Assembly (NCBI GenBank): GCA_963576565.1
Contig: OY755039.1
Span: forward strand, 140,871,369-140,935,368
Reading direction: 5' to 3'
Origin: Aspidapion aeneum
Taxonomy: Eukaryota > Arthropoda > Insecta > Coleoptera > Brentidae
DNA: 64,000 nt
The translations under genes and the position numbers were made by a program. Below are positions 31,641-41,715 of the stretch, piece by piece. Within the stretch, counting starts at the first letter, position 1. Each line of letters opens with the position of its first letter. The notes under the pieces were generated by a model. It ran no database searches, was not told where the DNA came from, and worked only from the letters and a program-made list of their open reading frames with translations.

Positions 31641-34411
31641 CCGGGTGGGAAAAAAAACCGAACAATTTTTTTTCATTATAACTTTTGACCTATACAATCG
31701 ATTTTAATGGGACAAACTAAACTTGGCAGAGAATTAATGAAAGTTTTGACTAAGCGTATTTTAGCTCACACATATACTATACTATAGTAGTGTGAGCTAT
31801 GGTGATCCTAATTTTTTCGAGAAAAAAAAAGTTGCTCCGATTTCAAAAATTTTTATATATCTTTGCGTTTCAGAAGATTTTGAAACTTTTTTGTTGCGCC
31901 GTCTGTCTGTCTGTCTGTCTGTATGTCTGTCTGTCTGTATGTCTGTAACGACCAACGCGCATAACTCAAAAACCGCTTGGCCGATTTTAATGAAATTTGG
32001 TATCTAGGCTGGGTTTTGGGTCGAGATGGTCCCATTTAAAAATGAACAAAATCCACCGAACACAAACCAAATAAAAGGGTGGGGGTATATTTCAAAAATT
32101 AGAGTTTAAGTGAAAATATGGCGTGTGTGATATCAAACGAAAGGTAATTGAGTCTGGAGTTAAACAAAATACATTTTAATTTATTTAAAAAAAAGGGTGG
32201 GGGTATATTTCAAAAATTAGAGTTTAAGTGAAAATATGGCGTGTGTGATATCAAACGAAAGGTAATTGAGTCCGGAGTTTAACAAAATACATTTTAGTTT
32301 TTTGTTTTTAGCTCACACATATACTATACTATAGTAGTGTGAGCTATGCTGATCCTAATTTTTTCGAGAAAAAAAAAGTTGCTCCGATTTCAAAAATTTT
32401 TATATATCTTTGCGTTTCAGAAGATTTTGAAACTTTTTTGTTGCGCCGTCTGTCTGTCTGTCTGTCTGTATGTCTGTCTGTCTGTATGTCTGTAACGACC
32501 AACGCGCATAACTCAAAAACCGCTTGGCCGATTTTAATGAAATTTGGTATCTAGGCTGGGTTTTGGGTCGAGATGGTCCCATTTAAAAATGAACAAAATC
32601 CACCGAACACAAACCAAATAAAAGGGTGGGGGTATATTTCAAAAATTAGAGTTTAAGTGAAAATATGGCGTGTGTGATGTCAAACGAAAGGTAATTGAGT
32701 CCGGAGTTTAACAAAATACATTTTAGTTTTTTGTTTTTTTTAAGGGTGGGGGTAGATTTCAAAAATTTGAGTTTAAGTCAAAACATGGCTTGTGTGGTAT
32801 CAAACAAAAGGTAATTTAGTCTGGAGTTAAATAAAATATATTTCAGTTTTTAGTTATATTAGCTCACACGTACACTATAACTATAGTACCTAGTGTGAGC
32901 TTAGGGGCCCATATATTGGCAGAGTATTTTGTCAGCTCTCTTAAAATCTAAGATGGCGGACGAAATCAAAATGTACCCTTTAAAGATGATCGTTTATTTT
33001 TGGGTTGCGAACATGTTTTAATTATTTTTTTAAATTAGTAAAAAAACTGCATTCTCACCACGCACAACAAGGTAAGAATCAGCAAAATCGGTTTAGTGGT
33101 TTTAAAAAAACATAATTTTGTTTCAACCATTGTTTTGCTTATTATACGATTGTCTTGCCAAACATGTCTGCATTTATTTCCCTATAAATTCATTACTACT
33201 GAACCGATTTTGATGAAATAAAAAACATCATTAAAATGTATTTCTTTTTAGAGATGATAGTCAAAGTTTATCACAGTCTTAAAATTTAAGGTGGCGAACA
33301 GAATCATACTTGATTCTTCAAAATGGCGCGTTTATTCTTATTTTCCGAAAATGTTTTAGTTTTCTTTTTACTTTATAAAAAAGCACTACTTTTTCACCAC
33401 ACAACGAAGTACAGATTAGTAAAATCGGTGTGATGGTTCTTAAAAAAACTATTATTGTTTTAACCATTGTTTTACAGATTATACGATTGCATTGCCAATC
33501 CTGTCTGCATTGACTTCCTTATACATTCGTTATTACTAAACCGAATTAAGTAAAATAAAAAAAATCATGGTGAGAATTGATTGCTCTTTAAGGGTTGTAA
33601 TAAAACATTTTCGTCATCTTAGAATTTAAGATGTCGGACAGAATCATACTTGATGCAATTCAATCGTATAATTTGTAAAAATGGTGCAGACAGCTGGCAA
33701 TGACAACAATGGCTGAAACAAAAATAGATTTTTTGAGAACTGCCACAACGATTTAACCAATTTGTACCTCATTGCGTGGGAGAAAAGTAGTGCTTTTCTA
33801 TAAATTAAAATAAAAACTAAAACATTTTCAGAAAATAAGAACAACCACGCCATTTTGAAGAATCAAGTATGATTCTGTCCGCCATCTTAAATTTTAAGAT
33901 CGCGATAAATTTTGATAATAATCTTTAAAAAGCAATCAATTCGCACCAAGATATTCTTTATTTTATCAAAATCGGTTTAGTAGTAATAAATTTATAAGAA
34001 AATAAATGCAGACATGATTTGCAAGGCAATCGTATAATCAGAAACTAGTATAATATAGAGTTTATGGTATAATATTCAAAGCAATCATTGAAACGAAAAA
34101 AATTTTTTTAGAACCATCGAACCGGTTTTGCTGATTCATACCCTTTTGTGCGTGGCAAGAATGCAGATATTTTAACGATTTAAAAAAAATTAATAAAACA
34201 TGTTGGCAACACCAGAATAAACGAGCATCTTTGAAGGGTACAATTTAATTTCGTACGTCATCTTGGATTTTAAGATGGCGGACAAAAAAATACATTTTTT
34301 CACAACTCTGATTAATTCTCTGCCAAGTGCAGTTTGTCCCATTAAAATCGATGGTATAGTTTCAATAGTTGTAATGAAAAAAAATTGTCTGTTTTTTTTT
34401 GGCCCACCCGG
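31641..34411. mobile_element. TA-flanked foldback element, 2.77 kb
   Basis: The ends CCGGGTGGG and CCCACCCGG are flanked by TA (31639-31640 and 34412-34413). The arms are long. The sequence AACCATTGTTTT/ATTATACGATTG/AACCGATTTTG occurs in direct order twice in the left half and inverted in the right half. The words AAGATGGCGGAC and TGATTCTTCAAAATGGCG appear on both strands. It is interrupted on the left by a tandem family T insertion (about 31755-32930). A fragment with the same start lies at 61581. No transposase was seen. Confidence 0.8.
31755..32930 (+). mobile_element. Family T MITE, tandem partial duplication
   Basis: Two head-to-tail copies lie 547 bp apart. Each starts with the hairpin TAGCTCACACATATACTATA...GTGTGAGCTA (31765 and 32312), then GATCCTAATTTTTTCGAGAA, and a (GTCT)n tract with GTAT interruptions (about 31902-31947 and 32449-32494). 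The second copy continues to the 3' hairpin (TAGCTCACACGTACAC...GTGTGAGCTTA) and the terminal word ATTGGCAGAGTATTTT. The insertion point in the foldback element reads GTATTTT on both sides, a possible TSD. Confidence 0.85.
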
Positions 34412-35928
34412 TATGTAGGTAGCAGGGCCGTGCCCAGGAAAAAAAATCGAGGGGGGATTAAAAAGTTTAAATAAATACATTTGCGTATTGTGCTGAGAAA
34501 TCTTTTTTAAAACACTTTACCGAATATTTTGGAGGGGGAGTGATCCCCATTGACCCATCTGGGTACGTCCTGGGTAAGTAGCCAAATGATATTCAGTTTT
34601 TTTTACCATGTAGGTATGTACAGGTTGATTTACGTCAAAATTTGACATCAGCTTTCTAATATTAAATGAATCCTCCTGTATATTATTTCGTTTTTAAACC
34701 CGCCTTTTCTTTCTGATTTTAAAAATATACAATATGCCTATAGAACCATAAATATTTTTTAAGATTTAGCGCAATTAAAAAAACCAAGTAAATATGAAGT
34801 GTATAGGATCTACATTGAAAAATATAATGCTTTATATCTTAGAACATGTTTATCACAGACATATACATGTTTAAAATCAGAAAGAAAAGGCAAGACCTTA
34901 ATTGGAAAATAATGTGTTATATTTTACATGAGTTTATCATATTATAAATTTTTTTAAATCAGAGAGAAAAAGTGGATTTAAAAATGAATACAGTGTGTTC
35001 CATTTAATATACGAAAGTTGATGTCAAATTTTGACATATACAATGACATTTGGCCATATCTATAACATCGTTTGAAAGGGGACTCTTTTTTTAAATAAAA
35101 AATGAAGTTTGTAAAATTATAGTATTCATATATTTATATCTAAGTGGTAATACAAAATGAACGCCTTAATAATTAATTATAAATTTATAAGTAAATCTAT
35201 GTATATCCATACAGGATGTCCCAAATAAAAGTAACTACATGCGGATTTCAGAAACGGTAAAAGATACAATTTTGATTAAATGATAAAAAAGTTATTCCGG
35301 TATTCCGAGCTCAATCAGAATCAAATGCTGTATCCAAACATTGGACAGATAGTTACGTAGATATGACAACAAACACAATTACTGACTGCATTTTTGTGCC
35401 AACTAAGTGGAACTCTCTCAGTCACATTTAGTTTTTGAAAAATTAAATTTTTTTAAAGAATGATCCTCTTTTTCTTCGCTTTTGGAAATTATCGTAAAGT
35501 TTCGTTTAAAATGACATATCACATTCAATATTTTATTATTTGAATACTTTTATTGTTTTTTATATTTTTTATTTTTTAATTACCTCTTTATTTCTTAACT
35601 GGATCATTTTAAAATATTTTAAACCCAGTAAACAAATTAAAATATAAAATAAAAACAAACAAAAAACAAACAATTAAAAATATAAATTAATAAAGGGTTC
35701 ATTCCATAAAGAAATATCAATTTTCTGTAATATCAATTTTCTGTAATATCTCAAAAACTAAAAGTCACAGATAAAATTCAATTTAACAGTTGGATTCTAT
35801 AAGAGTCTATAAAAAATCCAAATTTACACCAAAATCGAAACTTTTTAAACCTCCCAAAAACATCGAATAAGGGACACTCTGTATAGGGTATATTTCAATT
35901 AAAGTCTACTGCACTTATTATAAAAAAT
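34412..35928. other. Unassigned intergenic sequence
   Basis: It includes a fragment of the CAGGGTGTCC MITE (CAGGATGTCCCAAATAAAAG at 35214) and an inverted pair around TTTGACATCA/TGATGTCAAATTTTGACAT at about 34640 and 35020. No genes were found. Confidence 0.5.
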
Positions 35929-36388
35929 AGCAAAAATGTAAAAGTGATAGGGATTATCCCAAACCGCTAAAAAATATGAACTCACAAAACAAATAAATGT
36001 TGCAAACTAATAAAAGACAGAAACTTGTTATATCTATTACGGGTACTTTTGTTCTGACTTCAAAATTTTATAATATTACATTGACAGTTGGCCCAGCTGT
36101 TTTCGAAATATTTGCATATTGAAAAACTGAGTCTTTGCCATCAGTTGCTTATTTATAACAAGTGCTATTTTGTTAGTCTGCATAATTAGATTTTTTAAAT
36201 GCAAATATTTCAACATCGGCACAGCCCCCTGACATATGTAAAATATTGAGTATTTTGAAAACAAATAAATATAGGCTATAAAGGAAATAATGGAAATTTG
36301 AGGGGGCTATGACAACGGCTAAAACAAATGATATACATTTGAACTCAGAAAAAAATACACTTACATATTATTAAAGAAATAATTTTTG

Positions 36389-37306
36389 TTAGTAATGATT
36401 AACTAATTTTTGATGTTTTGTTATTGTATATTTATACACCGAAGCCCGACTACAACCAGGGCATTTAAACAGCGGTTGTTTTGATCTTTCATGAACCATT
36501 TGAACGTGTTTGTTTAAATGTCTTTTCGTTTTACACTGATACTTGCATTGAGGACACCCAAACATTTCACATTCCCTATGAAGTAACAGTATGTGCTTCT
36601 TAAGTTCGCCCTTCCATTTGGATTTAAACTTGCACTCCTCACAATTATAAACAACCGCGTTGTTAGTGTGCTGAATTTTTATATGAATTCCTAAAGATCC
36701 CTTGTATCTTGTCTGAAATCCACAATGATAACATTCTACCATATCTTTTGGTTTGTGTACAAGACTTTGATGTTTTACTAAGAATTCTCTTCTTTTAGTT
36801 CGATATTGGCATATATGACATTCTAGTGGAATGTCTGGTAAATTCGTTGGATGACTATTATTTATATGGGACTGAAGATTAGATTTAAATCTGCTTTGAT
36901 AAACACATTTATTGCACCGATAAATAAAAACCTCATCTGCAGATTTGTGAGTCAATAAGTGGACTTTTAAACAGCCTTTATCTTTGGCTTTATACGTACA
37001 CTTGTCACATTTGTAGACATAAAGATCGTTTGACTGGTGAGTTAGTCTTTCATGCCTTCTTATGGTATAAGGTCCTAAAGTAGTATATGGACATTTGTCA
37101 CATCGAAACCTTTTACGCGATTCATCATGGGTACGTATATGATTTTCTAATGCACCTGTGCTTTTTGCTTCATAAAGACACTCAGAACACTTAAACGTCT
37201 CGCGACACTCACTTAATTTTTTGTGAACTAACTTATGTCTTTCATGCTCCTGTTTTGTTGCACATTCATAAATACACTTATTACAGGAATATATGTATCC
37301 AGCCAT
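36389..37306 (-). CDS. C2H2 zinc-finger protein, ten fingers (paralogue A)
   Basis: This intronless gene encodes 305 residues, essentially all zinc finger. The ten C2H2 units start at Cys 8, 40, 69, 100, 131, 163, 192, 222, 251 and 282, each C-x2-C-x12-H-x3-5-H. The last has five residues between its histidines. Linkers are irregular and no TGEKP linker is present. There is no ZAD, BTB, KRAB or SET domain, so it is probably a DNA-binding nuclear protein of unknown target. The start Met lies where all full paralogues begin (MAxx...YSCNKCI), and the 5' flank is conserved among copies. It is one of six related genes here. A and B are neighbours in the same orientation from a tandem duplication. 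Finger 7 reads KGSLGIH, with Ile at helix position +6. Confidence 0.9.
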   Translation of the reverse strand: MAGYIYSCNKCIYECATKQEHERHKLVHKKLSECRETFKCSECLYEAKSTGALENHIRTHDESRKRFRCDKCPYTTLGPYTIRRHERLTHQSNDLYVYKCDKCTYKAKDKGCLKVHLLTHKSADEVFIYRCNKCVYQSRFKSNLQSHINNSHPTNLPDIPLECHICQYRTKRREFLVKHQSLVHKPKDMVECYHCGFQTRYKGSLGIHIKIQHTNNAVVYNCEECKFKSKWKGELKKHILLLHRECEMFGCPQCKYQCKTKRHLNKHVQMVHERSKQPLFKCPGCSRASVYKYTITKHQKLVNHY

Positions 37307-37500
37307 ATTAAAAAGGACTATTACACCACGACACTAATAACTCAACACTTACTCTTTACCGACGTGTTTAATAAACTACTATTATACTAGATGAAAAAGG
37401 CGGACTTTAAATCACTTGCAAAAGGGTTAATAAGTAATTATTGGATTAAGTTAGCTTAATAGGTAGGTTATTAGTTGTAAGTAAATGAAAGTCTTTCCCA
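37307..37500 (-). promoter_or_regulatory. Conserved 5' flank of zinc-finger gene A
   Basis: Read on the gene strand, this segment has ACTAATAACCTACCTATTAAG, then TAAACACGTCGGTAAAGAG, then TCCTTTTTAAT directly before ATG. Gene B has nearly the same flank (39041-39235). Gene D keeps AATAACCTACCTAC, AAACACGTC..AGGTCGGTAAAGAG and CTTTTTTAAT at 53042-53180. Conservation between copies facing opposite ways argues for a 5' UTR/promoter copied along with the gene. No TATA box assignment is made. Confidence 0.5.
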
Positions 37501-38122
37501 AAACACTGTTGCATACATAGGCGGTTCTGGGGGGTGAAAAGGGGGTAAATATCCCCCCTCAGAGCTTGACAAAAATATGTAAGGTATAAAGGATGATAGC
37601 TACTACTAGTGCCGGTTTAAGAGCCTAAAATGCAAAAGTTATAGCGGTTATACCAAACCTCCAAAAAATGTGATCTCACAAAACAAATAAATGTTGCAAA
37701 TTAATAAAAGACACAAACTTGTTAAATCTCTTACGGGCACTTTTGTTCTGACTTCAAAATTTTATAATATTATAATAACAGTTGGCCCAGATGTTTTCGA
37801 AATATGTGCATGTTGAAAAACTGAGTCGTTGCCATCAGTTGCTTATTTATAACAAGTGCTATTTTGTTAGTATACTTAGATTTTTAAAATGCAAATATTT
37901 CAATATCGGCACAGCCCCCTTAATATCAAGCCTAATTCTACTTTAAATGGCAAGTTTCGAAGGCTGACAATGGTTAAATTTTGAGTATTTTGGAAACAAA
38001 AAATATAGGCTGACATGAAAATAATGGAAATTTGTGGGGGCTGGGACAACGGCTAAAACAAATGATATATATTTGAAATCAGAAAAAAATACACTTACAT
38101 ATTTTTAAAGAAATAATTTTTG

Positions 38123-39040
38123 TTAGTAATGATTAACTAATTTTTGATGTTTTACTATTATATTTTTATACACCGAAGACCGACTACAACCAGGGCATTT
38201 AAACAGCGGTTGTTTTGATCTTTCATGAACCATTTGAACGTGTTTGTTTAAATGTCTTTTTGTTTTACACTGATACTTGCATTGAGGACACCCAAACATT
38301 TCACATTCCCTATGAAGTAACAGTATGTGCTTCTTAAGTTCGCCCTTCCATTTGGATTTAAACTTGCACTCCTCACAATTATAAACAACGGCGTTGTCAG
38401 TGTGCTGAATTTTTATATGAGTTTGTAAAGATGTCTTGTATCTTGTCTGAAATCCACAATGATAACATTCTACCATATCTTTTGGTTTGTGCACAAGACT
38501 TAGATGTTTTACCAAGAATTCTCTTCTTTTAGTTCGATATTGGCATATATGACATTCTAACGGAATGTCTGGTAAATTCGTTGGATGACTATTATTTATA
38601 TGGGACTGAAGATTAGATTTAAATCTGCTTTGATAAACACATTTATTGCACCGATAAATAAAAACCTCATCTGCAGATTTGTGAGTCAATAAGTGGACTT
38701 TTAAACAGCCTTTATCTTTGGCTTTATACGTACATTTGTCACATTTGTAGACATAAAGATCGTTTGACTGGTGAGTTAGTCTTTCATGCCTTCTTATGGT
38801 ATAAGGTCCTAAAGTAGTATATGTACATTTCTCACATCGAAACCTTTTACGCGATTCATCATGGGTACGCATATGACTGTCTAATACACCTGTGCTTTTT
38901 GCTTCATAAAGACACTCAGAACACTTAAACGTCTCGCGACACTCACTTAATTTTTTGTGAACTAACTTATGTCTTTCATGCTCCTGTTTTGTTGCACATT
39001 CATGAATACACTTATTACAGGAATATATGTATTCAGCCAT
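38123..39040 (-). CDS. C2H2 zinc-finger protein, ten fingers (paralogue B)
   Basis: This intronless 305-residue gene has the same ten-finger layout as paralogue A and differs from it by about 20 residues. Examples are VLDSHM for ALENHI in finger 2, KTSLQTH for KGSLGIH in finger 7 (Thr at helix +6), and RSSVYKNIIVKH in finger 10. All zinc-ligand Cys and His are intact. The initiation context and 5' flank match A. It is the upstream copy of the tandem pair on the minus strand. There is no stop, frameshift or poly(A) tail, so it looks intact and recently duplicated. Function unknown beyond probable DNA binding. Confidence 0.9.
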   Translation of the reverse strand: MAEYIYSCNKCIHECATKQEHERHKLVHKKLSECRETFKCSECLYEAKSTGVLDSHMRTHDESRKRFRCEKCTYTTLGPYTIRRHERLTHQSNDLYVYKCDKCTYKAKDKGCLKVHLLTHKSADEVFIYRCNKCVYQSRFKSNLQSHINNSHPTNLPDIPLECHICQYRTKRREFLVKHLSLVHKPKDMVECYHCGFQTRYKTSLQTHIKIQHTDNAVVYNCEECKFKSKWKGELKKHILLLHRECEMFGCPQCKYQCKTKRHLNKHVQMVHERSKQPLFKCPGCSRSSVYKNIIVKHQKLVNHY

Positions 39041-39365
39041 ATTAAAAAGGACTATTACACCACGACACTAATAACTCAACACTTACTCTCTACCGACGTG
39101 TTTAATAAACTAGTCTATTATACTAGATGAAAAAGGCGGACTTTAAATCACTTGCAAAAGGGTTAATAAGTAATTATTGGATTAAGTTAGCTTAATAGGT
39201 AGGTTATTAGTTGTGAATAAATGAAAGTCTTTCTCAAAATACTGTTGCATACACAGGCGGTTCTCAGGGGGTGAAAAGGGGGTAAATATATCCCCCCTCA
39301 GAGCTCAACGAAAATATGTAAGGTATGAAGAATGGTAGCTACTACGAGTGCCGGTTTAAGGGCCT

Positions 39366-39894
39366 AACGGGCCGTAGAGACTAGCGGTAAAACGGGCCCC
39401 CTTCCCCTTAACAAAGCTGCTAAAAAAACAAACAGATTCAGTGGGACAAGTTGTATTTAACAAAAAAAATGACTTAAAATATTTGAGTCGAATTTACAGA
39501 CATCATAGATTTTCAAAATGTGAAAACTTTCAGATGCTAATAATTATTCTTACACAACCCTTACGAAAAAGAAAAAAAAATATTCCTATGTATTTTTCGA
39601 TGCTCCTGAATCAAAAAAGTCCCGAGACCCCTAGAAAAAAATTAGGTTCGGTTCGGGTTTTCGATTTTGATAATTTTTCGTATACACATTGGTATAGCTA
39701 GGGGGGGCCTGCCCCCCCCCCCCTGAAGTCCCTAAGGCCCCCCCTAAGATATTTTAGGCCTCCCCTACCGCCTACTAGTAAAAGAACATGACGCTGAAAA
39801 TACATACATTTCTATTATTATTCGGGAAATATTCAAATAAAATAGGTTCATTAAAATTTAAAATCAATTGCAATTTTGGCAGAAACATATAAAT
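39366..39894. other. Intergenic sequence with G/C-homopolymer repeat fragment
   Basis: At about 39697-39775 GGGGGGGCCTGCCCCCCC and GGCCCCCCCTAAG resemble the inner part of the CAGTGGCG hAT-like MITEs, without intact ends. The 86-residue frame at 39441 has no recognisable motif. Confidence 0.5.
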
Positions 39895-40571
39895 ACTCTG
39901 CCAATCTATGGGCACCTAAGCTCACACTAGGTACTATAGTTATAGTGTGAGCTAATATAATCAAAAACTGAAATATATTTTATTCAACTCCAGACTCAAT
40001 TACCTTTCGTTTGATACCACACAAGCCATGTTTTGACTTAAACTCAAATTTTTTTAATCTACCCCCACCCTTTTGAAAAAAACTAAAATGTATTTTGTTT
40101 AACTCCAGACTCAATTACCTTTCGTTTGATATCACACACGCCATATTTTCACTTAAACTCTAATTTTTGACATCTACCCCCACCCTTTTTTAAAAATAAA
40201 CTAAATTTTTTTTTTAACTCCAGACTTAATTACCTTTCGTTTGATATCACACACGCCATATTTTCACATAAACTTTAATTTTTGGAATCTACCCCCACCC
40301 TTTCATTTGGCTTGCGTTCGGTGGATTTTGTTCATTTCATTTCATTTGACCATCACGGCCCAAGACCCAACTTAGGTACCAAATTTTATTAAAAACGGAC
40401 AAGCGGTTTTTGAGTTATGCGGATTGGTCGTTACAGACAGACAGACAGACAGCAAAACAAAAAAGTTTCAAAATCATCTGAAACGCAAAGATATATAAAA
40501 ATTTTTGAAATCGGAGCAACTTTTTTTTTTTCGAAAAAATTAGGATCACCATAGCTCACACTACTTATAGT
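39895..40571 (-). mobile_element. Family T MITE, minus orientation
   Basis: It begins AATACTCTGCCAATCTATGGG and the 3' hairpin TAAGCTCACACTAGG...AGTGTGAGCTA. It then has three diverged copies of an internal roughly 110-bp block (AACTCCAGACT, CCTTTCGTTTGATA, ACCCCCACCCTTTT), the (CAGA)n tract at 40435-40452, and the 5' end CACCATAGCTCACAC. The 5' hairpin is broken (CTACTTATAG). Confidence 0.85.
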
Positions 40572-40984
40572 AAGTTACATAAGGTAATAAAAAGAAAATG
40601 TTCAGCATGTAAATATTGTACTTGCGGTTCATGCGCTTGCTATGTGCCCCTCTGAATTTGCCATTTTTTGCATGATTACCTATATTTATGCAAAAATGCA
40701 TAGATTAAACTTTGGCAACATATCTGGATTTGATTAGTAGTTTTTAAAAAAAAATCCAAAATTCAAAAAACTGCATTTTTTTCCATTTTATTCTGGCATT
40801 TTTTCCATCACAATAAATTTAATGTTAAACTGAGTTTTTGGACCAGGGTGCTGCGGGAACCATTGACGCTGCCGGCTCTAGGTAAGTGCCTAGAGTGCAT
40901 ATAGGAAAAACCGGCGTTGGCTACTACAGATAACTTAAAAGCAGAATTCAGGAAATAAGTCTCCTGGAAAATGCCGAGGGGTGT

Positions 40985-41390
40985 TCCATAAAAACTTATA
41001 ATAGAACATTTAATAAAAAATTATACGATGCTGAAAACTGGTTGTGCGGTTGTGAAAAAAGAAATGATTTTTTTGCTTTATTTGTCTTGTTATGAACAAT
41101 CCACGAAGTGATCCTGCGTGCAAAGGGAATGTGTGATATCAGTGAAAAGTTAAAAAGACACAAAGTAAGTGGTATTCATTATTTAAATAACCACATAGAA
41201 TATTCTATGCTAGGTAACACTGACATTAGATGCCAATTGAATAGTGCTTATAGGCAAAACATTACCGAACATAATGAAAATGGGACAAAAATTAGACATA
41301 TTCTTAGTAGGTTATTAGACTTAAAATTCTGTGGGATTTTTGAGGTTGCTCTACGGGCCATAAAAAAGACTTTATCTATAACCAAATAAA
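40985..41390 (+). pseudogene. hAT transposase fragment (ZMYM1-like), decayed
   Basis: One plus-strand frame reads RTFNKKLYDAENWLCGCEKR then NDFFALFVLL, a stop (TGA at about 41093), then EKLKRHKVSGIHYLNNHIEY, SMLGNTDIRCQLNSAYRQNI, and HILSRLLDLKFCGIFEVALR. WLCGC, the KRHExSxxH block and QLNSAYRxxIxxHNE...RHILxRLIDxxKFCGxFELALRGHDE are typical of the N-terminal half of hAT transposases annotated as zinc finger MYM-type 1-like. The cysteines of the second half of the finger region are lost and the catalytic core is absent. The frame ends at 41389. Confidence 0.85.
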
Positions 41391-41715
41391 CTAAAAACTA
41401 CACCAAGTAGCTGCTTGTTTGGAAAATACTAAAATAAAATTGTTTCGGTAAGTTTTTTTGAAGTGTAAACTTCTTTAGGCGCGTTTAGCAGTTTTTGTGG
41501 GTAGTGACTTGAACTGAGCCGTCAGGCTCGGCTATGTAACGCTCATTCGGGTGAAATCGGCTCAAGTCGACTAACTGTGAGAAACATTGAGCGAGCGAAA
41601 TGATGAGGCCGATGAAGGCCAGTACACAGAAGAATTCGGTTCGGTCAAGCGCGGATCTGGGTCAAAATCTAGGGGGGGTAATAGTCGACAAATTTTTTTT
41701 GTAATATAATTATTT

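Larger units (their letters stand above)
35929..39365. repeat. Tandem segmental duplication carrying zinc-finger genes A and B
   Basis: Two units of about 1.73 kb (about 35929-37625 and 37629-39365) hold the gene, about 460 bp of 3' flank and about 320 bp of 5' flank each. The gene starts are 1734 bp apart. The second unit has a roughly 60-bp extra segment (about 37921-37980) in the 3' flank. Both end in the same G-rich word GGGGTGAAAAGGGGGTAAAT and AGTGCCGGTTTAAG. Confidence 0.9.

Noticed and set aside
31792..32007. Open frames with LSVCLSVCLSVCMSV or TDRQTDIQTDRQ repeats (also at 32339, 41747, 63088 and on the opposite strands)
   Set aside because: These are translations of the (GTCT)n microsatellite of family T MITEs, seen in the same frame on several copies and on both strands.
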